Source: Henricia sp. BOLD:AAB3569
Lineage: Eukaryota > Echinodermata > Asteroidea > Spinulosida > Echinasteridae
Direction of reading: 5' to 3'
Length of the DNA: 64,000 nucleotides
NCBI GenBank assembly: GCA_037783545.1
Contig: JBBELK010000682.1
Location: 248,001 to 312,000, forward strand
The first letter of the stretch is position 1, and each line of letters begins with the position of its first letter. The notes under the pieces are model-generated. The model was not told the origin of the DNA and made no database searches. It saw nothing but the letters and a program-made list of their open reading frames with translations. Shown here in pieces: positions 49,501 to 62,600 of the stretch. The translations under genes and the position numbers were made by a program.

Positions 49501-52500
49501 ATATTCCCATTTCTACACCGCGTTCGTATGAACTGCTAGCTGTGCGTCGAGTTGTTTTTGTTCGATCAAGTGCGTTTTGCGTAAAGCAAGCATGTTGTAC
49601 GCGTACGCACACGACCGAACACTTGTCACAGTGCACATTTACTTTCGGGAGCGTGCAGTTTCTGTATGCGTGTACGTGTTCCATACGCACTGACTAGGGT
49701 GCAGGCACAAACACGAGTCAGCTGGCTGGTCTTTATCACTGGTCTTTATCGTCTGTTTAATACTGGCCACGTGACGTGCTCTCGGCCAATAGGGATGCGT
49801 AAACTATCTAAGGTATTTATAATTGACCGATAAAATGTTACATCTCTCAGCCTCCTTGATCTTTCAGTCGGAGTATAATTTGTGTTTCCTTTTTTCGATG
49901 CACATACATATACGGCATTTTAGCAATGCTTGATTCCGGCTGTGAAGAAATGTGCCAACAAGGATGAACCCAATTGCGTGACTTTGAATATGGGTCATTC
50001 TATAAATTTGGGGTCCAATTTTTCTGTCCCCGTTACATCTGACATCTTGTAAAATGTTGTAGTTTTTAATATCAGGACATATTCTTTAAATGCTCTCTAT
50101 TTCAAAGAGTGATTTCTTAAAGTACAATTCATAAAAACATGTTTTGAAGGCATTTTTAATGATACTTGTATGGCAAATAGCAGTATGTCAGGTGTAACGG
50201 GGACAGAAAAATGTCACACGTTGGACCCTAAATTTATAGAATGACCCATATATGAACTTCAATCTTTAGGCCTACCACTTTGTCCTTTCTATAGGTCGTG
50301 ATAAGGAGATGGAGACATTCCTGAATGAACTGCACATGATCCGAGAGCATAAGGAGCGTGGTGAACACCGCCGCATCATCATATTTGATGGTCAAGCAGG
50401 CATTGGCAAGACCCGCATGTTGGATGCAGTCATCAAGGAAGCTCTATACCAGGACTGCAGGTATACTGCAGAATTTGGATCATAGTTGTCATGCGTGTGT
50501 ATTTGCCTCCAATCGTGGACCTTCATAGCAATAAACACATTCAAACCGTGGACCTTTAACGAACGTGGACCGTCCATGGTTGTAAAACTGTGTTTCTCAA
50601 ACCTATATAGGTTTGAGAACCAATAATAATTATAGTTGGTTCTCAAACCTATATAGCTTTGAGAACCATTTACGTTTAAATTTCATCTCTCTAGCTTTAG
50701 GTAAAATTAAGTTGGGTGTCATTAAACAAATTCTTCCCTACAGTAAGGTAAAATTTAGTTAGGTGTCATTAAAGAAATTATTCCCTACAGTATAAGGTAA
50801 AATTGAGTTAGGTGTCATTAAAGTCATTCTTCCCTACAGTATAAGGTAAAATCGAGTTAGGTGTCATTAACTAAATTCTTCCCTACAGTAAGGTCCCCGA
50901 TTGCCGGCAAATACAAGTATGTGTGTGTTGTTTTTATAAGCGAGTTTTCGATTGTCACGTCGATTATGTGGACTGTGACGTGATGACGTCGACGTTGAAC
51001 CTTGTTCATCAATCAAGTCGGCTCTCTCGTCCACTGCCACAATCGAAAATGCCAAAACCACAGTCGCCGTATTCTTAATTTTGGCCGTGGACGAGAGAGA
51101 CGACTATCCGAGACGAATATCCAAGACATTTGCTGAAAATTGTTTCTTGATTATCGACTTACTATCTTTTCCAGGGTGATATCGTGTGCCCTGACAATGA
51201 ATGACGTAACAGTGCCGTACTACACCGTCAAGCGTTTAGTCACCATGCTACTTGAGATGGAAGACTGCGTTAGTCACGTGGAAAGGGAGCATGCGCTGTT
51301 GGAACACATTCAGAATGAGGCCCTGCACGAGGATCTTTGTCTCTTAAACGACTTGCTTGTTCTCAAAGTGAGTGAGTAAAGCGGGTCTCTCACTGCTCGA
51401 TATTTTCTTACGATTTGTTATTATTCTTTAAGATATGATACAGGTATTATGATGATTACAGTATATAGTGTATATTTCAAATGGATATGTTCACATTCGA
51501 AATTCGATAAACAGTATGCGCAAAAGATGTGTTAAGGCGATTGGAAAAGACGGCGGACCCACTCATGCAGGCATTCAAATTTAACGCGCGCAGATTGTAA
51601 ATACCATGCATGCAATATGTACTCGGTATTAATGCTAGCCAGTGTCCGCGTCGGCGATTGGCTGCTATTTAAAGCATACTGGGGAATCCATTCCATTCAC
51701 ATTCGTCAGCATGCATCCCTGTTATTAATTTGAAAAGCTGCAGAGTAAATAAGATCGTCGTCGGGAATGTTGGTAGGAATGGGACAGTTGTAAGGAACAG
51801 AACCCAATACAATTTCTGGAAAGTATAGAAATTGTTTTTTTTCCGGCATAACATGATCAAATTGATGAAATTACATCAAAATGACTCGGGCGTGTGTTTG
51901 CTAGATGCAACAGCCGACTTACTTTGCAGATTTGAGTGGATTTCCTCAGGGTATTGTAACGTCGCTTCGCAGAGTGGAAATTCCCTGAGATCTCAGGATG
52001 GTACGTAAAGTGATCATTCTGACAAAAGTGCAATTTTTGCTCTTGCGCACAATTTCATTAAATGTATGATTTCGTGGTGAAAACGCTGTCTACTGTACCA
52101 ACAACAACCACTTATTGTGTGCGTGAGAACTCTAGCTGTGCACTCATCTCTTTTTGGTTGGGTGTATTTAACAAATACATAGTATACAAGTGTATGTGAT
52201 TATTTTTTTATAGTGATCTTCCACTGTACGGTTCCTTATGATTTGCTACAATTCCTGTACAATTGAAAAATTGCTCTCCAAGATGGCCCACTTTGAAAAG
52301 GGTTTATTGGTTATTTGGTATACCATTCACAGAACTTTTTGTGAACTCCGTCTCCCCATTATGAATTTTTTGACAATTTTGGGTGCTCTTTGTTACAGTT
52401 ACCACCAAATCCTAGATTTCACAACATAAAGATTGAGGAGCGCATACAGGCCCTACACAGCCTGATAGGCAAGATTGTACATCAGGTGAGAGTACCTACC

Positions 52501-55500
52501 AATAAGAACAAGGGACAATGACTGCAGTTAAAGGACCATTGTATCATTTGCAATGACCCAATTTTGTTTTTCATGAGTTCACACGAAAAACCTTATTCAA
52601 AGTGTTGATATCAAAATGTCCAAAATAGTATTTCATGCTGGAAATTGACAACCGAAGGTGGTTTTCAAAATAAGTCACGTGCACTGGACTTTTTTACTAT
52701 TCACTTGTACACAAAATCCATATATAGATTTTCAAGGTTTTCTGAAGCATTGATGCATCTAAGTTTCTTCAGGCTAGTTTACCAACATTCTTCCTTAGAT
52801 ATGTTACACTCTTATTCCACGAATCTAAAACAAAGTATTATCATTCTTGCAAATGATACATAGGGCCTTAAAGATAGATTACAGGATTGGAGGATGTGTG
52901 ATTGAGGATGTGTATGATAAAAACCAACCTGTGTATAATAAGTCAGCTCAGTACCTCTATGTTCTAAGAAAACAGTGAAAAACTGTTTCCATGCTTTCAA
53001 GAAATTGTGCGAAACCACCGCCCTTTTAGGCTGGTACCCTGGCTACACTGCATGGAAAGCGGAGCCACTGTAATATAAGGGCTCTCATGTATTACATGAG
53101 AAGAAATGCACTTGCACAAGTATGCATTTTTATAAATTCATGCATCTTCAGTAATTGTTTTCTTCCAAAATGATATCTCAAGCACAATCATTGCGTTGGT
53201 CAGTTGGAACCACTTCTATCTTTCATTTGAGTACATTTTTTTTTTTTTCAATCAAATGGTTAAATAAAAGTTTGGGACAATGCGAATCCTGCAGTGTTAA
53301 AGGCACAGGCTCGTCAGCAATGCACGCGCGCCAAATTCGTGCCACGAAATACGCAGCTCTATGCCTTTGCTATGGAGCTGCGTATTTCGTGGCACGAATT
53401 TGGCGCACGCGCATAGTTGACGCGCATAGTTGACGAGCCTGTGCCTTTAAAGCATGATCGGTATCTCGAGGAATCAGAAATGTTCGCAGATTTACACATA
53501 ACTTACACAATATAAACACGATGACGGTTGAAAACTTCCCCTGAAATGGTTTTGTCTGAAGTGCTATAGTCTAGAAATGAGCGAAACGATTATTTGTCTT
53601 CTCGCGTGACGTAAATTCATTTCGCCCCAAAACCACCTGGACCACTTCGCCCTGAGGCACCTCGCCCAAAGGCCATTTTGCCCCAAAGCCACTTCGCCCA
53701 AACACTACCTCGCCCAAATGCCACTTCGCCCCAAAACAACTTCGTGCACAGGCTGTGGTTCAGGGCGAAGTGGTTCAGGGCAAAGTGGTTTTGGGGCGAA
53801 GTGACTGTAAACCATTTTTTGACTGTTTTCTCAAAAGTTAGACAAAGTACGGAGCTGATTTTTGCTCGGGTTGGTTTTAATCATGCATACCTTCAATCAC
53901 ACAGGGGGATGAAACTATTTGTAACGGTTTACCAATCATGTATACTACCTTTAAGTATAAACCATAGGCTCAAGAGTTGTTTCCTTTTTTACTTTTGAAA
54001 CTTTTATACTTTTGTGATATTCACCATAGTTCACAATGAGACAGTGCGTCGTGTTTGCTGTGGACGACGGCCATTACATCGACCCCGATTCGTGGGATTT
54101 CTTGACGGACTTTGCTGAGGATTTCTCCGCCGTGTGCGTGCTGACCATCCGACCGTTCAAGCATGACAAACCACCGTGCATTGCTGCCCATCGCGTGTTG
54201 CAACACCCCAACACATTGCATGTCAGGCTTGGCGGACTGCGTTCAGTCGAGATGGCGCCGCTGGCATGCCAACTCTTAGATGTTGTGAGGGTGCCTGAGG
54301 ATTTAGTTCGGTTCGTACAATTCATGTGTTTAAAGGCAAGGCTCGTCAGTAATGCGCGCGCCAAATTCGTGCCACGAAATACGCAGCTCGGTGTAGCAAA
54401 GGCATAGAGTTGCGTATTTCGTGGCACGAATTTGGCGCGCACGCATTGCTGACGAGCCTGTGCTTTTAATTTACAGGAGCGTGTCCAGATCACATTTTTG
54501 ACCTCCCCTCCCCCATTTTTTCCCATGGGTGTTGAGATTTTAATATCATATCATGTGTCATATTTTTCTCATTACCATTCTGAAATTTCGCGCTCTCAAT
54601 CGGTAGGCCCCTATATTTTCAAGGATATCGTAAAAAAAACACAAATGTTTTGTAAACTAATTTATCCGGTTCCATAAAGCAGTGCAGTGATCACAGTACA
54701 CCAACCTTTTTGCTTTCACATCCAAATTGGAGATTGCAAATGTCCTGTTTTCTAACCATGGATAGTATTTGGGAAAGTATTTTATATGATTGTTAGGTTA
54801 GAGCGAAATCTATTTACGCTCTCCTTAGCGCTTACTCACGCTAGTGGACACCGTTTGATATATGCTTGACATCATCAACTGTGCTTAACTCGTGTCAAGC
54901 CAAAGTGAGCTTGGTTATTTTAGATACATGCTCCAGTGCTCTGCGATATCATGACAGCTGCCTATTTAACTTGAATTGCAACTTACTGTATCACTGTATG
55001 GCAAACTTCCTTTTTCCCCTATTAAAATAAACGTAAGCAAAGTGAGGCAAGTTTGTTTATTGCCAAAAATTTAAATACAAAATCGTTTCAGTGATTGCGA
55101 GCACGCATCAAGCTTGAATGCCTTTGTTTTCATTTTTTTAAAATATGAAATTGAATTTTCTTCACCTGAAACTGAATTTGGGATTTTTGAAACGGAAAAT
55201 CATTGGCCCTAACAATGGTGGTACGCGCGTTGTGCGATAAAAAAAGTGTGCGGCGCGGACAGTGATTCTCTCAAAACAACAAAGGAAGATTACACGCGCT
55301 ATTGCGCAGTTGTGCAGACGCACTGGTCATGCTTGACACGTACTATGGGGAACAATTAGACAAAGATGGATGCACCGTGATAAAGGTCAATACAGTAACC
55401 GTGATAAAGGTGATACAGTACATGTATCAGTAACTTTGTATATTGCATACATGGGAGGAGCGTCTGGGGATCAATTTACAGTGAAACTTGTATAGTGGCC

Positions 55501-58500
55501 ACCCTCGGGACCGTAAAAAACTGGCCACTATAAAGAGGTGTCTTAAGCACATGGCATTTGGGACCAAAGATGGGTGGCCTCTATATATGCAGGTGGCATG
55601 TTTATCAAGGTGGCCTTAATACCAGGTTTCACTGTACTTGCATTTTACGAGCAACCAAAAAAATTTGAATTTTCTTTAGAAGCATGTTCAACAAAAATTT
55701 GACGATGCCTTTTCTAATTATTAAAGTTGACATGAAAATATTTGTTATGCAGGACTGCATAAACTTTCCGTGTGCTAACAATTCTCACTCTGTCTGCATT
55801 ATTTTCTTCTATTAAAAAATTTAGTAATTTGTCTCTTTTGTTGCTTGGTATATATCAGTGATCCTTTGAAAATGTTTAGTAGTATCTAAAATATTCACTT
55901 GAAAATATTTGATTGCTCAGCATATTGCAGAAGAAGAGCCACGGTATCGCGTCTTGGTGCGAACAGCTCGTGCGTGAGCTGACGGCGGCCAACCAGCTCG
56001 TCACCGTGCCCGAAGCCAGTAGCCAAGCCACGACAGCTGACGATGACGCGCGACACATCACGCCAAGTCTCACGGCATTGCAGAAACGAAGGGAGAGTAG
56101 CGTCAGCGGAGGTGTTCCGGGACGAAGCAGGCGTAGTAGTGTGGACAGTGGGGTGAGTGAAGCCCCACTGGAGTGCCATGACTGAGCGGTCTAGTGGCTT
56201 GTACTCAATGACGGTGGTTAAATCTGAGGTGGTGGGTTCGAGTCCGGTTTGTCCATGGGGCATGGCCCTTGGAAAAGGCACTTTGCTATAAATTGCCTCT
56301 CTCCACCCAGGAGGAAATGGGTACCTGCAAGGATAGTAAATGTGGATAATAAGCCCATGAGTGCTTAACCAGCAAGCTGAGGTTTAAGGAATGATATAAT
56401 TGAGCCCAATAACTGAGGACCTTGCGGGGTGGATATGTGCGCTATTTAAGATCATTATTAAGTCCGGTTCATACTTCACGCATAAGCGAATGCAATTGCG
56501 AATCTGACGTGAATCTGATTTCAGGGTGAATTAACATTTGTGCAAGTTGAACTTTTTGCGAATTCGTGGTGTGAAAACTTCACTGTGACATCAAATTCAC
56601 TTTCACATTTGCGTTCGCTTCTGCATGAAGTAAAAACTAGGCTTAAGATAGTCTACTTTGACAATATTATGACATAAACAAAACTGTCATTTGAAATACC
56701 AAAAAGAATGAAGTTTCACGAACATATCGATGTATGGGGGAAACAAAAGGGGGGAAAAAATTACGTGGCCGATCGCAAGCTGTTTAAGCAATGAAATGTG
56801 AACCCACTTTTTTATCAGAATTTAAACCGACAGAAATTAAAATTGTTGTCCGGTCAAGGAATGATGTTTTTGCATGCAAGTTATTTGTGTGTTGTCACAG
56901 GAATACATAAAGGTAGCAGTTGTTAAGGCGATTGCGCTCTTCACTCATGGGTTCGAATCCCATTCTCATCGATAATTTTTTAATTTTTATTTGCAACTCT
57001 CTTTCGTAATATTTTCTGTCAGACCAACCCAATGTTCCAGCCGCAACCACAAGAACAGCGACCACCGATTGCCCCTCAGCTACTGACACGCCTTCAGGAG
57101 ATGCAGGAGGAGGGACTAGCTGCCCAAGAGGAAGCCGATAGAGCTAAGATGGTGTGTGTGGTGGCTCGTGGGATACGACTCGCTGATTTGCACATACCGG
57201 ATTCATTGACAGGTAAGATGAAGGTCACAGCAACCGTCCATTAGCCCTCAGCTACTGACACGCCTTCAGGAGGGACTAGCTGCCCAAGAGGAAGCTGAGG
57301 GAGCTAAGATGGTGTGTGTGGTGGCTCGTGGGATACGACTCGCTGATTTGCACATACCGGATTCATTGACAGGTAAGATGAAGGTCACAGCAACCGTCCA
57401 TTAGCCCTCAGCTACTGACACGCCTTCAGGAGGGACTAGCTGCCCAAGAGGAAGCCGATAGAGCTAAGACGGTGTGTGTGGTGGCTCGTGGGATACGACT
57501 CGCTGATTTGCACATACCGGATTCATTGACAGGTAAGATGAAGGTCACAGCAACCCTTCATTGGCCCTCAGCTACTGACACGCCTTCAGGAGGGACTAGC
57601 TGCCCAAGAGGAAGCTGAGGGAGCTAAGATGGTGTGTGTGGTGGCTCATGGGATACGACTCGCTGATTTGCACATAATGTTTTCAACATTATTCATTAGT
57701 TATTAGATGCTGTTCCTGTTTTGAAACGTGTTCCAATCATATAATTTAGTCTTTAAGGTATGTTACATGTACTATATCTGTGTGTCACAGACCAGTGACG
57801 TCAGTATATTTTTTGTTTCAATCACTAGGAATGATGCTGGCTCGTATCGACCACATGAAACCCTCTGAACAGATGCTGGTAAAATGCGCCGCTGTGCTAG
57901 GCCTAACATTCACCCGTCGCATGTTGGAGCTAATCATCCCCAACACTACCCCGTATAAGATCCGTCGAATCCTACAAACCCTCATGAAAACAGGCGTGTT
58001 CGAGTGCGCCGTCTACTACATGTCACTTCACGAGTGCGGCCAGCGGCCCACCCACGGTCTTAGCAGTTCGGTGTCGAGTCATTTTGGGGTGCTAGGTCAC
58101 GGACATCGTCTATCGGCCGGGGTTATCTGTCACTGTCCGAAAACTGAACTCCGGGAGGAAGAAGTTGGTCCCGTTGACGTCTCCGTGGCGGCCGGTTCCA
58201 CTCACATGTTCATGACAAACTGCACCAACCTGCGGTTTACCAGTTCGTTTATGCAGGAGACTGCGTACGGCTTGTTCCTGGCCGAGCAGCGACGCAAACT
58301 TCACCGACAGGCCGCCGAGTTCTTGGAATCGCAAGCGCATAAGTGTGTGGCATGCGGTGGCGGGGACTTTCTTCCCGGAAGTCACCAGTTGGTCGGAGCT
58401 GAGACCAGTATTAAGGAAGTTACCCCTAAGAAGGTTGGTGTGGAGTTACTGCATGATGCGTGTGGCACTAAAGCCACTGATACGACTGGAGGAAGTCAGC

Positions 58501-59639
58501 CAAATGCAGGTTGGTGCTGTGCTGTGCCTCAACTATAAATGGCCTGTCTACACGAGCCAACATTTGTTGGCCAACAAATACAAGCATTTGTCTGACATTG
58601 TCAGCCGACCAAACGTTGGATGGTGTGGATGCCACTCCAGACAACGTCCAACATCATCCGACAAGTTGGGCCAGGTAGCTATCACCCAATTTTGTTGGAG
58701 CTTAATTGTTAGATGAAATGGACCAATAGCAGAGTAGAATGCCTGTCACATGAAGACAGCAGCCAATCGCAGTAGAGATATGTTAGATCATGTTGGGCCG
58801 TATGGATGAGCGCATCCATGGTATGCTTAATAAGTTCAAACTTCATGTTGGTCCTTGTTGCCTGACAAATGTTGGATCGTGTAGACAGACCTTATCGCCC
58901 GTGCCTTGGGCCCATTTATGTACAAACAGCCACATTGCAGCAAAACAAGTCTGAAAATTGTATTAAACTGTTTTAAAATGCCAAGCAAAACTCTGAATCA
59001 ATAAATGCATTTGCTGCATTATAAAGAAATCTTGATAAAATAACCTACTATATAAGTCAAGCTCCCACTGTGTGATTTTTTGCTACGAACTTCTCACAAT
59101 GAGGTGATTGTTGAGATTACCTGATAGACTCTGTAGACAGTCTATAGAGAGTCTAAGGCCCGCGTCAAACGTCGCGCTTATGCCGTGTCAAATTAAATTC
59201 AACTTGGCACGACATTGGCACAACGTTAGCACGGCAGTGGCTTCAAACGTCGAACTTAATTGCAAACTCCCAGTCGAGCTTAAATACATCCAACATGGCG
59301 GATGAGTATTGTGCACGTGGGGTACCGTAAGTGGGGTACCGTGGCCGAGCGGTCTAGGTCATTGACTCGCAATCATAGGTGAAAACTTGGGGTTGCAGGT
59401 TCGAACCTCCCCACGGCTACGGTACCTGTGCCCTTGGGCAAGGCACTCAACCACACTTGCTCCATCCTTCGGAAGGGATGTAAAGCCGTTGGTCCAGTGT
59501 GTTAGGTAATGGAAACGCACTCTAAAGATCCCAGAGCATTCTTTCGTGAAGAGCAAGGGGGATCATCCCCGGTGTCTCTGGCCATTTCTAATTCTAATTC
59601 TTAATGGGTTTCCTCACCTTGGTATGAATACCAGAAAGA

Positions 59640-59687
<48 letters not shown>

Positions 59688-62600
59688 GTCATGGATGTTG
59701 TACACATGCGTTTTCCATTCTGTCCATTATACGTCGCCATATTTATTATTTTGATGCACTTGTTTGTTGGTTATTTCTTTACTCACATACGCGCTGCGAG
59801 CATGCGCATTCCTAGTTGTGAACAAAATTGCGGACCAATTTCGAACTGGAATTAAATTCGACACAGCAGAAGCACGACGTTTGAAGCCGAGCCGTGCTAG
59901 TGCCGCACTAAATTGAGTTAGCACGGCAGACCCTGTCGAGCTAAATTTTTCTGCCGTGCCGAATTCATTTTGCCGAGCCAAATGGCTTCAAACGTCGTGC
60001 TTGTGCCGTGTCGAATTTAAAAAAATCAAGTTGAATTTAAATCGACACGGCATAAGCGCGATGTTTGAAGCGGGCCTAATGTAATTTCAACATATGTTAC
60101 CTAATCGTGGGACTTTCAAAAATTGCACAGTGGAAGGCCGACTTAAGATGAAACATGAAGTTTGTATTGTCCACGAGAAAAATTTATATTTGTTTGTGTA
60201 AATCGACCTTCGTTTTAATAACACAATTCGTCGTTGACATCGTTCTCCTCTCATTTCGCACAGGTCGTCACGCTCGCCACGTCAGCTTTGAACGAATGAA
60301 TACAGGTAAGATGGCAAACCTGTACATTTTCCCACTCACAGAATATGTTATAATAATGATAGCTAGTTCTCATATAGCGCACTCCATGTCTCCTGACATC
60401 TCATCAGTGCACTTTACAACTATCAGGAACGATCTAAACATTGAGTTACAGAAACACCAGGGAGAAGGGAGAATCCCCTCCTCTTTGCAAACAAATGCTC
60501 TGGGATTTTATAAGTGCATTACACAACACACTAGACCCAGGGCTCGACATTAACTTTCCATGTGCACCTGTCCACAGGACAGGTAGAGATAAGATTTTAC
60601 CTGTCCGACAAATTGTTTTACCTGTCCGAGGAGGTATTGTACAGAAATGAAATAAAACTCCACAAAGGAATGCATCTGATTTGTTCTAACGTGGAATTTT
60701 AAGGTTGTGTTTGAACCAGAAACACGCAGTAGCAAAAAGACGTGTATAAAAAATAAGAAACCGAAACGAAACTGAAGCCGTCATGTCGAAAACATCACAA
60801 CTATGCACAAAGAATATCTGAAGAACTCATCGCTGGTACTTTGTCAATATGAACACACATGCAAAAGAACTGGTTCCAGTGCTGATAGCCCTCGAACAAG
60901 GTATGCGATCCCCCGTTCGAGGGTAAAAAATCCGCTAAACGAAGTACATGTACATTTAGTAAACGTATGTGAAAAATGATGATGCATGCACATGCGGAAG
61001 ATTGTTGTTCGTTGCATGCCGGCCGTGCAGCCGCGCGATTGATGAACCTGAAAAACATTTTGCGGTATTTTCAAACTGCACGAAATGCAGGTCAGGATCG
61101 ATTTACAGCCAAGAAAACAAGGAAGGTGAGCTTTTATTTAGTATATTTTCAGCTGTCCATCGGACAGCTAGGCACGGCACTGTTTTTACCTGTCCGACTG
61201 GCATGTTTTGGAAATTTTACCTGTCCCGGACAGTCGGACAACCGTTAATGTCGAGCCCTGAGACCTACGGTTTTACATCCCATCCGAAGGATGGAGCAAT
61301 TGGAGTTAAGGCTGGATTCACACTGGGCCTTTTCGCATGTAAATTTGGCGCGTGTCGCTTTGAGAAAGTGGTGTAGTCGATTCTGTGGTTTTCAGAATCC
61401 ACTCCAAATTCTCTCCATGCCGCTTTTTCTTCAAACGACAAGTATCAAATTTATGCGTGAAAAGGCTCGGTGTGAATATAGCCTGTGCACTTTGTTCAGT
61501 GGTGAAAGTATCTTAGTGGTTTCGAACCCACAACCTTATCATTGTAGGTTCACAAGCCTGCAGTTAGCGAGTCAGTGGACTAAACCATTTGCTCAACTGA
61601 TGCGGATATTTGCCGCGAAATTAATGACGTCGACCCAAATTGATGAAAAATGTACCGTAATAAGACGCACTTTTTTCATTGTGGCAAAAAATCAAAAGTT
61701 GGGGGTGTGCCTTAAATAGGGATACTGTGGCCAGGTGGTTTGGGTCACTGACTCGCAATCATAGGTGAAATCTTGTTGGTTCGAACCTCCCCCCGGCTGC
61801 GGTACCTGTGCCCTTGAGCAAGGCACTCAACCACACTTGCTTCATTCTTCGGAAGGGATGTAAAGCCGTTGGTCCAGTGTGTTAGGTAACGGGAACGCAC
61901 TTTAAAAATCCCAGAGCATTTTTTTCGTGAAGAGCAAGGGGATTCCCTGGTGTGTCTTGCCATTATCTAATTCTTCATGTGTTTCCTCTCGCTTGCGAGT
62001 AACAGTGCAATGGGCACTTTTGAGGAATCCTTGGTATGAATACCAGAAAGAAATAATAATAATAATAATAATAATACACTGGTGCGCCTTACACAATATT
62101 TACTTTTCCCCAGTGTGTTATGCGCCTTATACACAGTATTTTATGGTATGTGTTTTTCAGAGCCAGGGCCATCTGTTCAAGACCACACAGATAACACGAT
62201 AAGCGCCCTCAAGAAGAGCATAAAGCGCCGCGGTGTAGCCACGGTGTCTCCAAACATCGACGAGCATCACGAATCGCACATCTTCATTCATGAAGAGGAA
62301 ACTAGCGATGACGAGGATTCAGTTCCCAGCCACCCACACACAAAGGTCCTGACTGGGAGACGGGGAACTCTGGTCTTAAAGAAGGGATCACTGGATCACA
62401 GTGTTAGTGTCATAAGGTGGGTCAAGCCAAAGTACCAAATACCTGATAGTTTCGCTTTGGTGGAGTGTCGAACCCCGAGCTTGGGATCAGTTTGCGGTTA
62501 TGTAAGCAATTAATTTTTTCAACATCCGCTATATAGCCGTTGCAGGGGAAAGCGCGCAAAATTCAAGCAGGCTTGTACACAAGCGCAGTACAAATGTACA

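Larger units (their letters stand above)
60345..61615 (-). repeat. SINE, related to family A, interrupted by two later insertions
   Basis: SINE words run in order on both sides of the inserts: tataataatgatagctagtt, aaatgctctgggattttata and acacaacacactagacc, then [60538-61260], then agacctacggttttacatcc and catccgaaggatggagcaat, then [61312-61484], then tggtttcgaacccacaacct and gcgagtcagtggactaaacc. The two inserts are therefore younger than the SINE. Confidence 0.8.

Noticed and set aside
54282-54292. Donor GTT|gtgagg as the end of the Walker B exon
   Set aside because: It has a better consensus than the downstream donors, but the following residues VRVPEDLVR align with sAC homologues and would be lost.
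57241-57675. Additional sAC exons in the tandem copies
   Set aside because: The copies lack a proper acceptor. Using the preceding ttag would put the coding part out of frame, with an early stop.
58431-58440. Alternative donor AAG|gttggt within the large sAC exon
   Set aside because: It would end the exon in phase 0, but the next exon requires phase 1; the donor at 58510 fits.
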